Assembly: GCA_033961575.1 (NCBI GenBank)
Contig: CM066733.1
Location: 66,090,921 to 66,154,920, forward strand
Direction: 5' to 3'
Length of the DNA stretch: 64,000 nt
Source: Aselliscus stoliczkanus
Lineage: Eukaryota; Chordata; Mammalia; Chiroptera; Hipposideridae
Below the pieces are notes generated by a model. The model was not told where the DNA came from. It worked only from the letters and a program-made list of their open reading frames with translations, and ran no database searches. The position numbers were made by a program, and so were the translations under genes. This document shows positions 36,001 through 48,476 of this stretch, piece by piece. Each line of letters opens with the position of its first letter. The stretch's first letter is position 1.

Positions 36001-36640
36001 TTTACTAAATCCACCGCTTGTTTGGCTTTGTTTACATGGCTTAATTCAGTACATCCTTGAATTCTTTCCTGTGGTGTTTACCACGAACCTGTTCTTCCAT
36101 AACACATCTACACCTCTTCCTCAACTCCCCTTGAGTATGGGCTGGAGTTAGTGTCTGCTTCCAAAGGATATCGGGAAGGAACTTTACAGTGGAGAAACCT
36201 GGCAGACACCACCTTCACTAAGTGATCAAGGTCAACACTGTCAATAAGAAGTCATGTTGGTAGCATGAATCTTCCATATGACATAGAATAGTTGCTACTC
36301 TATCACCTTTAGTACTGAGAAATTTAGAAAAGTTTTGCCTTTTTAAAGTCATTAGCATTTACTGATTTTTCCACTCTATTTTTTAGGGTGAGGTTTCATC
36401 AACCAACCAGTAAGTCTTTCAAATCTGTTGATGTTTACAATTTCTATAATTATCTAAAAGTTTTATTTCTGCTATTTTTTTTCCCTGCATTCTTGTTTAT
36501 TTTCAGTATTTTTATCTGTTGTTTTAATTTTTAAAATTTTTACCATTGCTATATTTTTGCATACATTCTATTCTTATTTGATATTTTTCCCATCCTCCTT
36601 GCTTTCGATGACTATATTAAAAAAAGAAATTGTCCTTTAA
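36001..36640. other. Anonymous AT-rich DNA
   Basis: Nothing recognised. Confidence 0.45.
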
Positions 36641-36651
36641 ACATCACTTTA

Positions 36652-36815
36652 GAGCTGGCCGAGTGGCTCAGTTGGTTAAGAGGTTGCTCAAGAGTGCGAG
36701 CTGAGCTCTGAGCAACAGGGTCACCAGTTTGATGCCCAGCTTGAGCTGAGCTGCCACTGAGCTGCCGACAGGTAGCAGGATGGCTTAGCTAAAAAGAAAT
36801 AAAATAAAATAAAAA
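36652..36815 (+). mobile_element. tRNA-derived SINE, type B
   Basis: It starts GAGCTGGCCGAGTGGCTCAG, follows the type B body and ends with an aaaat-rich tail. An imperfect flanking repeat (aaacatcacttta before, aaacatagcttta after) suggests the target duplication. Confidence 0.9.
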
Positions 36816-36829
36816 ATAAACATAGCTTT

Positions 36830-37359
36830 AGCTACTTCTCAAAACTTTTAAAATGTAAATGCTTAACTATCATTAACTTTCATAATTGCATTGTGCTTTG
36901 TAACTATTTTTATGAATTTTCTCTATAAAGATTTGTATTTATTTTTATTTGCTTTTTTTTCTAAATTTCTAAATATACATATTTTTGGCTATTCTTTTGT
37001 TATTGATTCCAAAATTCGTTGAGAACATATGTAATACGTTTTCTTTGAAATTCATGAAGATTTGCTTTGTGGCCAGCTAATTTTTGAGACAGTCGATGTA
37101 TACTTAAAAACAATTAAAAAGTTCTTTAAGGGAAGTAATCTATTTGCCTGTATACAAATTTAATGAAGTTTATTGAATGTGTTATTCAAATATTATGTAG
37201 TTAATTTTTTTAGCTAGATACATTTTAATAAATAATATTAACAATATAAGCATGATTATTTGTTCATAAATATTTTCCCCATAATACTGTTGTTTTAAAA
37301 TATTTAGATGCTTATCATGAAGCTATATATGTAAAATAAGAATATCATAATTAGTTCAT
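36830..37359. other. Anonymous very AT-rich DNA
   Basis: Nothing recognised. Confidence 0.45.
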
Positions 37360-37480
37360 TAAATACATATATGTAGTGCTTTCTATGTTCCAAAAACTCT
37401 TCTAATACTTTACAATTAATTCATTCAATCCTTACAACAACCCTTTGAGTTAAAGACTATTTTTAGGCTTAATGGCCCAA
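37360..37480 (-). mobile_element. MIR fossil
   Basis: The plus strand tagtgctttctatgttcc, actcttctaatactttac and attcaatccttacaacaacc follow the reverse complement of the MIR 3' half. No tail or target duplication survives, as expected for its age. Confidence 0.7.
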
Positions 37481-38389
37481 CTTTTCTTGCAGTCATTATC
37501 AATTATTTTCATAATCCAAGATCCCAAAACAGGGCTTTTACATTATTAAAATTTTATACTTCTAGGTTATTATAAAAGAACAAATTAACTTCTGGAATTA
37601 TGATAAAATTAAAAAAAATAAAAAAATATTATTACAGGTATGGGGTACCATTTTATTAGTTCTCTTAATGTCTTTTGCTAAGTCTAGGTATTGGTAGACT
37701 GATGGTATAGTTCCATTAGAACTAGAATTAAAATAATAAAATAATTTCTAATGTATTTAAGAATTTTCATGTAAATTTCTTATATCTTAGCTATTGCACA
37801 GTTGGCATTCAATTCACTTATGCTTCTCTAAGCCCAAGGAATCACTATTTAAGAGTCAGTACACAGTTGTAACAGGCCAATATGTAATTCCTTTGTTTTG
37901 TCTCAGGGTCCATTTTATAAACTACCCTATTTTAGAGATTTTGGCTAAGATTATTAGCACAAACGAAATTTCTAAATGCTAGTATCAGAAGTCATTGTCT
38001 TCCAGATATTGTTTTTAATATTATTTTATCAAAACAAAGTTTAATTTTCTAACACTGTAAAAATAAACAAATTGCCATATGCTTTTATTATACATAACTC
38101 TATGAGATAAATTAAGTGACTTGTAGGAGGTCACATTTAATACTATAATTTCTTGCTCTATATTGAAAGAATTTAGTCATTGAAAAATTACTTCTTAGCA
38201 AACAAAATAACATTCTTTGAAAATGCAAACTGTAGCATATCGGTGAGGTTTTGGGTAGATTTTCTAATTTATAATGCATGAAAAATGTTGTGCTTTTCTT
38301 ATTGCTTTTAATTATTACATAGTACTTAACATTAATTTAAAAATATTGTACACATATAAGACTAAATAGAGATGTGGAGATTAAAAAAT
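37481..38389. other. Anonymous AT-rich DNA
   Basis: A possible further MIR scrap (ctatgagataaattaagtga near 38100) is too weak to call. Nothing else seen. Confidence 0.4.
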
Positions 38390-38520
38390 GGTTTAAAATG
38401 TAGTTCAACTGTGACCTAAACTCATATCCTTTAGCAAGTGACTTTATAAGCTGAAACATTAATTTTTGTATCCATAAAATGGGGATAGTAATTTAGAACA
38501 GACCTGAGGTCTTTTAGTTT
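38390..38520 (+). mobile_element. MIR fossil (weak)
   Basis: It contains ctgtgacctaaactc, agcaagtgactttataagct and ccataaaatggggatagtaa, the order of the MIR core region in sense orientation. Confidence 0.5.
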
Positions 38521-39384
38521 TTAGAGTAAAAATTTAATATGATAGAATGAAATATTCATTTGTGAGTACATGCATGTGTGAAAATGAGGGAGCAAGATAA
38601 ATCATTGAGAAAATAATTGGTTACTTGAATTAAGTATGTGAGCATTCTTTTGAGATGATAAACATTTAATTATGCTGATATTACTTGTAATTGTTTTCCT
38701 CCCAGGTTATAATGTTCAAAAGTCTATGATATGTGTTGGTAGGGATGTCCACAGTACTGATTCAGTACCAATTGGTATGGTGTTCTTCTAGTTATAACTT
38801 TTAAGTATGTGTTAAATATTGGGTGTCATGAGTTCTAGGATGTAGAAAAGATTTCAGCTCTGAAACGCAATGCTCCTTTTTGGCAAGGAATCTGGGATGT
38901 CTTGAAATCTCCTTCAACATGAAGAAGGTGCCTAGAGGGAGGAAGGAGTACAGAAAGAGCAACCAGTAATTTGTCTCTTAATTAGTTATCCTAGTTACAA
39001 TCTCTTAATACATTTATATGGCAATCTTAGTATTCTTAAACCTTTCATTATGAAGAATTCTAATAATAGCTTTAAAAATATGTCCCTTTGCCATAATCCT
39101 TTTCTATTTTCATTCCAGATTAACTATATTTAGTTCACAATTTCCAACTACAAGAAGTGAAAAAAAAAAAAAAATCCAGGCAGGTAGGACAATGCCCAGA
39201 TCTTAAAGCAGAGGAGTTAATGCATGGGCATCTTCAGTTGTCGAATTTTTATCAACATTAACCAACATCAAAAGGCGTCCTTTTTCTGAAGCATCTGAGT
39301 TAATAAGGTATACTTACCTCAACACAGATTCTGTGCCTAATCACTAGAACAGACAAGGAATTGCAGTAATATTGACACATAAAA
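38521..39384. other. Anonymous AT-rich DNA
   Basis: Nothing recognised. Confidence 0.45.
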
Positions 39385-40020
39385 GGCAACTACAACAGTA
39401 CAGCCAATTATTATCCCTGGTAGTTATGTTCTATAAAATTGCTGTGCACACTGAATTAGGAAGTACTGAGCCATTGCTCCTAGGAGAAACGCATCATTAG
39501 ATTCCTGTGAGCCTGTGATCACGTTTTTGTCAACTAATCTATACATAGCCTTGTTCTATATGTGTTTCTGTTTAAATACACTTTCATATATATTGTGGAT
39601 TCATGACCAGTGAACTCACGGCCAATCGTGCTATGCTTAACTGAAGTTTATCTAGCATATACCAAGCTAAAGACATATCCCAGCCTTCCTGAGTTCAGGA
39701 ATACTAGGCACCACTGCATTTCGGGGCCACATTAAACCACCAAAAAAAGTACAAAAATGCAAAAACTGTGGTACTAAACAGCCTGTGAAAAGGACACTTG
39801 TTTCAACTATGAGAGCTGAAAGAGGAAAGCAGAGTGCCACGTTGCACAACTTCAGTTAGGAACATACCCATTGGGTGTCAAGTTTTTCACAGTACTGTGC
39901 ATGCCTGAATGACTCAGAAATCACTGCAAGTGTTGATTTTGGGATTACAAATAAATTTTAGCCAGCAAGCAAATTCACAAATATGGAATCCATGAAAAAT
40001 GAGGCTCAATGGTACCTGCG
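39385..40020 (+). mobile_element. Possible ancient DNA-transposon fossil, family not assigned
   Basis: The sequence from tatccctggtagttatgttc through gagccattgctcctaggaga to cactttcatatatattgtgg reads like a familiar interspersed ancient mammalian repeat, but I cannot name the family or place terminal repeats. Confidence 0.3.
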
Positions 40021-41151
40021 TGTGTAACTGGGATGCTGAGAGCTTTCCTGAATGAATCTGGAGGCGCAGCCAGAGGTATTTTAACCTCATAAAATTCCCC
40101 CAATTCTAGATGTCAGGGAAGGTGGATCTATCTTATCTGTTTTTCAGGTACCACTTCCAAATAGCTATGAGTAATCTTAAGTAGCTTTTCTTCTGGGGTC
40201 ACGCTAAGGTGGAGAGGAGAGGACAACATGCAGTACCTTTATCTCTGCAAGGAGACATGGTTTGGATGGGGATGGTGGAGGTGGAGTGGTGGGAGAGAAC
40301 AAACTTCATTCTAACAGGTTACTTAACGGCATTATGTGAATTACTGCAGGCAAAATTATGATCAATGTACTTTTCCTCCCTTCTTCCCTCCGCCTCCCCC
40401 CTTCCCTCTCTCCCTCCCTTCTTTCCTTCTCTCCTTCTTTCCTTCCTTCCATTCTTTGTTTCTTGGATGCTTTATGTATTCTGACCATTTTTTTTGCCCA
40501 CTACAAGGTGAATCAGATACCTGCAGCTAGCTTGGATCAGTGTCCTCTGAGACACCTGGTTGTTGGTAATCTACATAGTGTCACCTCCACTGCAGGATGA
40601 AGGATTTACATAGTACAGTCTGCTCTGCTCTAAGATGACATATGTATTCCTAAAATATCATCACCTTATGAAAATTAACACAATAAAAGCCACACGGCTT
40701 ATGAGACAAATGAACACAACACTCAAAACTTTAGTCAATGACACATTAGACAAAAAAAATAGGAGCCTACCTAATTAGCAGAGTAGCATAGTTTTACACA
40801 TGTTAAACAGTTAAGAAATATATAAACAGTGCAATAAATATGGCACTTTTCTTTGAAAACAGCCTTAAGCGCGCTTGTGGAAGTGGGCATCAAAAGCACT
40901 GCAGCTTTCATTACTGTGAAGTGATGGAAGAAGGACTATCTGAAATCGGATCAAGACTTGTGTACCAGATGTGCGTAGAGGTGGCTCATAACATATAACC
41001 CAGGCAATGAGCTGAGGTAGGTTGTAGATGTTTGAGGTGTGTGTGTTTTGTGTATTGCATGGCTTACTTTGGCTAGGTGAAGTTTTGTGCTTTCATGTGG
41101 TATTTTCATTGGGAGAAATCACACAATAGCAAATGCAAATCTGCCTTGACC
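40021..41151. other. Anonymous DNA with a pyrimidine-rich tract
   Basis: No exon or repeat family recognised, except for the CCTT/CTTT-rich simple tract at about 40371-40460. The open frames over that tract come from low complexity. Confidence 0.45.
40371..40460. repeat. Pyrimidine-rich (CCTT)n-like simple repeat
   Basis: The plus strand is almost purely C and T for about 80 bases. Confidence 0.85.
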
Positions 41152-41165
41152 TCAAATTGTTTCTT

Positions 41166-41202
41166 TTTTTTTCTTTTAATTAAAATTTATTGGCAGTGAC
41201 AA
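41166..41202 (-). mobile_element. Tiny retrocopy: AATAAA plus poly-A between direct repeats
   Basis: A 37-bp insert lies between perfect 14-bp repeats tcaaattgtttctt (41152-41165 and 41203-41216). On the minus strand it reads ttgtcactgccaataaattt and then an A-rich run, like the extreme 3' end of a reverse-transcribed RNA. The source RNA is not identifiable. Confidence 0.65.
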
Positions 41203-41216
41203 TCAAATTGTTTCTT

Positions 41217-44200
41217 AATGTATCAATAATATTGGAACAAATTTGGGTTTTTGACACAGGTATAATAGAACTGACTACAGTATGGACTGCAGTATGATTA
41301 AATTTAGGTTCAGGCTAAACTTCTACATTCATTCACAAATATTCACTGGCATGAACTGTGGCAGTTGAATCTTGTTTTAGGTCCATCCTTTTGTCTCCTG
41401 AGTTTATACTTCAGAATATTTATGAACTGTGTATCTACTCAGTACTGTGGTTTTTTGTTTTGTTTTGTTTTTTTGTTTTTTTTCTGTTTTGATTCCTTGT
41501 GGCTTGTTGTATTTTTAAAGCAGCGAAGAACGAATGCGTGACTATACCACAGAGGTACAGAAAAGGTGATCCCTTTAAGTATATGAGTCACTGCTCTGCT
41601 GTTATCCAAGCAACTTACCCAACCTGTATAAGTACATGGCCTTTGCTGGGCAAGGGTTTTTTCTAATACAGAATCAATACGCTGTGTGAACCTGAATTTT
41701 GGCCCAGGCTCAGCATTTTTTTAACACTGTGTTTTCCGTGGATGCATGCCAACACAACAATATCAAAATATTAAGAAGTAGAAACATGCATTCAGTATTA
41801 CAGCAAAATAAAATGCATTCAAAAGAAGAGTTCTTTTTGGAATTAAACTCTTATCTAAAATGCCATTTCTTCCCCTTGACCTAATTTTACCCACCCCTCA
41901 AGGCCTCATTTTCCTGCTCCCTCTACTAATCCTTGATATTCCAGCCCTCTCTGTTTTCACATATACTACCTTACTCAATAAATGTGAGTTCATTGCTTCC
42001 GCCATGTTCCCTTCGCAGCCCTGGCCTTTTCACAGACCTGCCTTCCTCTTAGTGGTTTGTAGAGGTCTCCACAAATGGCATGCCTGCCTACAGCAACACC
42101 TCTACCTAATCAGAATCTTTCTCTCCGCTGCGGTTCCCCCTTGGGCGATTGGCTTCTTTCCATGACTCAATTTAGGAGTACATTTTCCTTCAGTGTTTTA
42201 CCTTTAATATTTTGTTCTACTCAACTGACTTGTTGGCTGCAGGAGTAAAAGGTACCCACAAAAGTCGTTTTTACTAGACACTCTCAGTATTGTAAAGAAT
42301 CTTAAAAGTCAGCCCTGCCAAATGTTTGTCAAGCTGATACATGAATATTTTTGCTAATGGGGAGCTTGCTATTTGTCAAGGCAGCTCGTTCAGCATTTAG
42401 AAACCTCTTCAATAAAGTTTGTTTTAATGTGGCACTGAACTTTCTATTAGTGCTCAGCAATGCCAATTCCATGTCTCTAAGAGATCCAGTAAAAAACAAA
42501 TTTTTGTCTGCAAAAAAGTCTCTAAAACATACTAAGAAAGCTAACATTCTGCACCAATGCTGAATTCTTTTTTTCTCCAGGTTCATGTTCAATTTTCCAA
42601 ACGGATTCTCAGAAAACATAAATATTTTCAATGGCCATTTCTTCGAACTTTAAAGTTTGTCTATTTTTTTAGGCCACAGCATCCAGAATTGTAACTGAAG
42701 GTTGTTTTAGTTTTGTTTTGATCTTTCACAATACTTAGCATAATGTAAAGCAAAAAGTAAATAATTAAAATATTGATTATTTGTGGTAGAGTTTCTATAT
42801 TGTGGATTTTAGAATTGCCCCCACAGAAGACTTTACTTTCTTGATAGAAGTATTTACAATGGCTTGAAAAAATATCATGAGGTTTTTTAGGACTCTTCTG
42901 TTCCTTGGATTTAGGTAATTCTGCATATTCTGCATGCTTATAATCAACTTTCCTTACAATTTTGTTTTCTATTTTTATTTGACTAACAAGTGTCTAGACT
43001 CAAATGCCTATGAAATATTAGAAGTGGTAAAACCATTAAATGTCTCCTAAAGTTTTGTCATTTAGTTATACAGACTATAAAGATCTCCCAATTTGTTTTG
43101 CTGAGTGAAGAGAAGCTACAGACACACATATCTGTATGTAGCCCTAGGTCAGATTTCTAGAATCCATGACAACCTGGAATGCAGCTCAGTTCAAAGAACA
43201 GTTAACAAGTTCTCACCAAAGTCAATTATAAGGTCTAATAATCTTTGCTGCCTTGCTGTGAAATAATTTATCCCCTCTCTAGCAACTCAAAAATACCCAA
43301 ATATATTTAAATTTCTCTGATTAATACTTTATAATAATAAACATTTATTATAAATAATAAATATATTTTAAATAATAAATATAATATTTATTAATATTTT
43401 ATAACAAATATAATGTTTATATTTCTCTGATTAATAGTAATATTATTTTCATTCTACATATATTATTGGCAATAAAGGAGGCATTCTTCAGGTATAATCT
43501 GCACAGTCTTGAAAAAAATAAAATAAAATAAAATTTATATACAGGTGGGATACCAGTCTCTTATAGTGAGCAGATAAAGTGGGAAGCCAGTAACATTAAG
43601 AAGAGTGGGAAGGGAGAAAGAATGTTCAAATTTTAAAATAGGAAAAAATGTAAGTAGACAGCACTGAATAATATTTGCTTGAATCTCTATTCACTCAGAA
43701 AAGAATTAGCAAATTTTGTCAGAAAATATGATATAAAATGGATGGCCATCATAAAAAGAAAGGAAATTTCCCCAAATCCATCACTACCAGCCCTGAAATA
43801 GAGGTAGTTTCTCTTAACAAAATCTTATACTTGTCTTTCACAAGGGGAACCAATGTCAGACATATTAAGTGGCCCGATAACATGTGTATGATTGCTTTCT
43901 GGTGGTTGACTGACCAAGTCACCTGTTTTCCATTATCTGGCAGTCTAGCCTAGGCTTACTCACATCATGGCAGTCACAGAATTCCTAAGGTCAGACAGAG
44001 AAGACAAGCTCCAATGCACAAACACTTCTCAATCTGTGTTGGTATTATATTTCCTGCGGTCTCACTGGCCAAGTAAGACAACATGGCCAAGCCAAATTAG
44101 AGGTCAGGGGTGCGGGGCTGATGAGGGGTTGGGAGGTGGAGACAGACTCCACTTTTTGGTGGAAGAAAAGAATTTGTAGTGGTTTTTGCAATCTACAATA

Positions 44201-44339
44201 ACCAATTGGCCTAGCGCCATTCATTGAGGGAACTGTCCTTTGCCTACCAACCTTCAATCTTATTTTGCCATAAAGCAAACATACATATATATGTATGATT
44301 ATATTATCTTTATTTAAAAAATATTTTAGGTTGCTGTGA
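41217..44339. other. Anonymous AT-rich DNA
   Basis: About 3 kb with no confident repeat or exon. The region near 42355-42600 may be an ancient interspersed repeat (gagcttgctatttgtcaagg) but is not assigned. A very AT-rich tract lies at about 43325-43455. Confidence 0.4.
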
Positions 44340-44560
44340 TGTCCATTTTTCATTCATCGTATTGATGATTTCACTCTCCTATCTTAATCATTCTTTCCAG
44401 TGTCTTATCAGTTTTATTAGTCTTTTCTGAGGACGAACTTTTAACTATTATGTATGAATCTATAGGTTGTTTTCCATTACATTTTTACACATTTTTTCAT
44501 TTCATCTATTTTTTTTGGGATTTAGTTTTCTGAGATTTTTTCCTAATATTTTTTTCTAAT
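44340..44560 (-). mobile_element. Antisense L1 fragment (weak)
   Basis: The plus strand cagttttattagtcttttct, gacgaacttttaac and T-rich continuation follow the reverse of an old L1 ORF2 region. Confidence 0.45.
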
Positions 44561-46000
44561 TAATGTCTATACCTACCAGTGTAGGATATGTTATGCTACA
44601 GGAATGAACAACGTTCAAATCTGAGTTGCTTAAAACATTAGAGTTATATTTTTCACTATTACTTTATGTCCATCATGGGTCATTTGAGGCTTTCCTCCTC
44701 AAAAATCATTATTCACACTCTGTGCCTTCGGTATATTGAAAGGTCAGCATATCATAATTGTAAATTCTAACTTTTCTTTGGGACATTTGCATTTTTTACT
44801 GTGATCCAGAGCCTCAAGCAAAACCTATAAATGTTATAAATTTTTTAACATTTTATAATTATAAAATTTGAATATTAGGAAAAATTCAAAGTAAAGAGCT
44901 CAGGCATTTCCTTAAATACTTATGATTGAGGCATGCTATATATAGCTTGTGCTGGTTATTGTTTGTTTGTTTTTTTAACTTAGTTTTATGGAGCATTTTA
45001 GATGGCAAGTACCTGGATTTTTGTCTTCCTATTTTTTCCCATGTGTGCCAGAGGTCTACCAGTAGATTACTACTCCCTAGAAAATGTCTGTGTGATTTTC
45101 AAGGAGAGCATTTTGGAAATGGTAAAACCCAGAGACAGCACTTTCCAGAACCACTGTGTGTGACTCCCTTGGGCAAATTTTCAGAGGCTTGTGAGTCTGA
45201 CAATTCCTCTGTGAGGGGATTCTATTTTACAGCATCTTCAGTACAACAAAAATGCCTGAAGGGGCATGGCCCATATAAGATAGAATTTGAAGGTTGTAAA
45301 TTAGTTTTAACAAAGCATCTAAGATTGCTGAATCCAGTATTCTCCACATATTGCAAAATGAATGCTTTGGGGTTTTCTTTTAAGCTTGGATAAAGCTGGG
45401 TAGAAATTGGTTTTTTTCCATGCAGGACATCAGCATAATAATGACTTTCTGTTCCAACTTGTCTGGAGGGAGAAATTGAAGCTAAGGGGTGTGTCCCAGT
45501 CCATTAAGCAGTTGGAAGCTCCTGCTAGGGCTCAAGATTCCTCCTTAGCTTGTACCTTTTATATGAGTTACATAGAATCCCTTTATAGGTGAGGCTGCAT
45601 AGATAATATATCTCAGATTTGATATAGATATCCAATGGCCTTAAGGTGCCCCTCCAGTTGACTAAACTTGACACAGTTTTCTGCATGATGATAGGCCGCT
45701 GACCTTCCCTTTTTTAGAACATTTACTTTAGAAAACTTTCAATTGTAAATTCTTTCTCTGCCCCTCTGAGATGTAAATCTTCTCCCAGCCTTCTTATAAT
45801 CCAGGAATCTTGTGAGCCATCCCTTTGAAATGTAATCATAAAGAAACACATTGTCCCCATGTCCCAGTCTCTGTGGGAGGGTTGGAGTCTAACTCTCATA
45901 AGCAGCAATTAGCAAACACAGATAGCCTAATCACACTGAGCAACCTGCCCCCTAACATCCTCTAGTACTTTTCCACTAGCTCACCCTAGTGCTTAAAAAT
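44561..46000. other. Anonymous DNA with a 155-codon open frame
   Basis: The frame 44926-45393 is the longest uninterrupted one in the window that does not cross a SINE. It has a hydrophobic N-terminal segment (residues about 5-25) and several scattered cysteines, but no domain I recognise, no splice framing and no Kozak-quality start. It is probably chance or a decayed retrocopy. Confidence 0.35.
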
Positions 46001-46455
46001 CGGCCAAGTGGCGCGTTGGTTAAGAGCTGCCTTGGGAAGCCAGCGGCCGCGGTTCAGATCCCACATATGAGGGCCAGTGACACTGCCCTCTACGGCTAAG
46101 ATGGTGAACAACAGCTCCACCTGGAGCTAGGCTGCGAGCCCTGGCGACGGTGTAGGCTGCAGCCCCTGCTGCAGTGGGCTGCCATAGATTACGGTGAGTG
46201 TCTGGCAGCCAGCGTGAGCGGCCGGCAGCTGGTGTGAGCTGCCAAAAGCCGCTGTGAGTGGCCGTCCAGAGGCCAGCGACTGATCTGCCTCACCCGGGAA
46301 GAGCGCAAGCAATGATGATACCAACATGGGCCAGTGAAGCAATGTCCTCCACAACTAGACTGAAGAACAAAAGGACAGCAACTTGTCTCTTCCCCAATTC
46401 CCCAACGTTGTTCTCCTCCCCCAATTCCCCAATAAAATCTTTAAAAAAAAAAAAA
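46001..46455 (+). mobile_element. Long SINE, type A full length
   Basis: It starts CGGCCAAGTGGCGCGTTGGT (the first bases are lost), carries the full long body, and ends ttccccaataaaatctt plus poly-A. The AT-rich flanks give no reliable target duplication. Confidence 0.9.
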
Positions 46456-46670
46456 TTCTCCCACTTTTTGCTTCACGAAGTTGAGTTCAATATCTCTAGC
46501 ATATGGTAGTAGTCTGGAATAAAGTCTCCCTTGCCTGTTTAATTTTTCAGTTGTGATTTTTCTTTGATATATCCCATTTCCATTTTGTGTGAATGAATAT
46601 CTTCTGAGGAGCTAAAACAGAACTAATCACCACCCCATTTGCTTCCGGGTCATACAGCAAAGATATGGTG

Positions 46671-46674
<4 letters not shown>

Positions 46675-46704
<30 letters not shown>
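46675..46704. repeat. (GT)n microsatellite
   Basis: About 15 GT units. Confidence 0.95.
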
Positions 46705-46707
<3 letters not shown>

Positions 46708-46825
46708 AGGAAAGTAGATGCATTGGGTCTGGGTGGAAGGTTATTATTTTTTGAATTTGTCATGTATGTCCTGTCTGATATATATCAATTTACTTTTATT
46801 GGGAATGGAGCCAGGTTTGGGATTG

Positions 46826-47846
46826 TGCGGGGAGCCAGCCCCCGCAGGTCCAGGGGTTCCCTCGGGTGGGACGGAGTCGGCGAGGAAAAAAAGAAAGATG
46901 GAGACACCGGAAAGAGGTTCACAGGAGTGTCACATTTTATTGTTAAAGCCTAGCTCCTTTTATAGGAGCTTTTGACCATTATCTTAATTACAAGTTATGT
47001 TTCACATGACCATGATGTTTTCTCTTACTCAGAACTTTTACTTTTTTGTAATTGTATCTTTCCAGGGTATACTGTGGCCTGTTCAAGGATTTTACTTATC
47101 ATCTAAAGAGTGGTTACCATGACTACCTTACAGGGCATATACTTGAACTATTGCCCAGAGTTTAGGCAAAAAACTATTTCTATGTGATTATAATACTTAG
47201 TAGCAAAAGGAGTTTCAAACTTTTCCTATCGTACAAAGAGCTGCATGTTTTTGTAATAGAGGGTAACACCTGTTTCTCAGTTAAAGCTTCAGTATCTGTT
47301 GCTAGCAATGTACAAAACAAAGAGTTAAAACAAGGCTGTTAATTAAAATAACTTATGGTCAGTAAGTTGCCTCTTATCAGAACTTTCATGGCCGAGAGAC
47401 CTTGGTCTCCTGGTCTCCAAGGAAACTGTCACAGCTGCACAGGCAAGGATGAACGATAGCACCAGTTTCTCACAGAAGCTGTCTGTTTCTCACAGACTGG
47501 CTTTTTTAGGCCTATGTGGCCAAAGGCCTATGCCTCAGTTTCCAAAGGGGCTTGAGTCCCCAATATCTCAGTTCAGGGGTTCCCCACGGAACTACCGCCT
47601 GGCTTAGGTTGTCTCCCCTCTTTTAGGAGATCTTACCCGTCTTTGGCTGCGTAGTTAGCTCATTGGGGTATACAGGAACTTGCCATAAATGCAGTGAGTA
47701 TATTGTCTCCTATAGGAGGAAAGGCACATGGGTTCATAGAGGCAGGAGATATTACATGACCAACCATAAGGCAGCACCCCTAATATCCAGTGCTGAGCAG
47801 GGCAATGTGGCCTTGTCAGACACTGGGGGGCTGTCGGCTTCCCACA
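46826..47846 (-). mobile_element. Solo LTR, probable ERV class II (ERVK-like), copy 1
   Basis: The 1021-bp block starts TGCGGGGAGCC and ends GGCTTCCCACA on plus. A perfect 6-bp target duplication ggattg lies at 46820-46825 and 47847-47852. The element reads on the minus strand (TGTGGGAAGCC...), where aataaaatgtgac near 46930 provides a polyadenylation signal. The 6-bp duplication suits class II ERVs. No interior lies beside it, so it is a solo LTR left by LTR-LTR recombination. Confidence 0.85.
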
Positions 47847-47852
47847 GGATTG

Positions 47853-48339
47853 AGTGGATTTTTGTTGTGTATATCAAAATGACTCAGGTAAATTGTTGCC
47901 AGGTCATGTTTTTGTGTCTTTGAAACTATCTTTTGGATTATTAGATTTAACTCAAATTGTCCATTAAATGTTCCCTGAGATTTTTCAGCCAATGAATAGT
48001 GGGAAAATCTCACCAATGTATCTCACTAGTCAAACTATAGATTCAAACGTTGGACAAAGTATAATATATGAGTATGATATCACAAGATCAAGTTCATTTA
48101 TCTTAGTATGTGTGTTCCAACCAAATCAATCTACTTTTCCAAACTTTTTTATATCCTTTAACCAAAACAGGGAATCTCTCTACCTGCTTCTAGAAATCTT
48201 GGCCCATGTCATTTCCACTAAATTCAGAGAGTTTATGCTTCCTCCCACTCACTTACTTTATATACTTGTGATGCAAATACTTCCAAATTTGGGTAGATCA
48301 GATGATAATTGAATACTGAGTTTTAACAGTTATTTTATA
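47853..48339. other. Anonymous AT-rich DNA
   Basis: A 114-codon open frame (47968-48312) without recognisable features lies here. No repeat was recognised. Confidence 0.45.
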
Positions 48340-48358
48340 TTAACACATTGAGGACAGG

Positions 48359-48379
48359 GCATTTAAACTGTTTAAATGC
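48359..48379. repeat. 21-bp palindrome in the piggyBac subterminal region
   Basis: The arms gcatttaaac and gtttaaatgc are perfectly complementary around one base. piggyBac ends often carry internal inverted repeats that bind transposase; that role is inferred here. Confidence 0.9.
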
Positions 48380-48476
48380 ATGTTCCTGGGGTTTAAACCA
48401 TTGAAATCAACCTTTACGCTGTGTTTCTTCAGAAATTTATAACAAATTCACTAACTACTTTTGTGAACTGAAATTT

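Noticed and set aside
40336..40600. Overlapping proline/serine/phenylalanine-rich open frames
   Set aside because: They come from the CCTT-type simple tract and lack any domain or splice framing.
42329..42631. 100-codon minus-strand frame as a gene
   Set aside because: The sequence looks like an old interspersed repeat and the frame shows no domain; the identity could not be settled.
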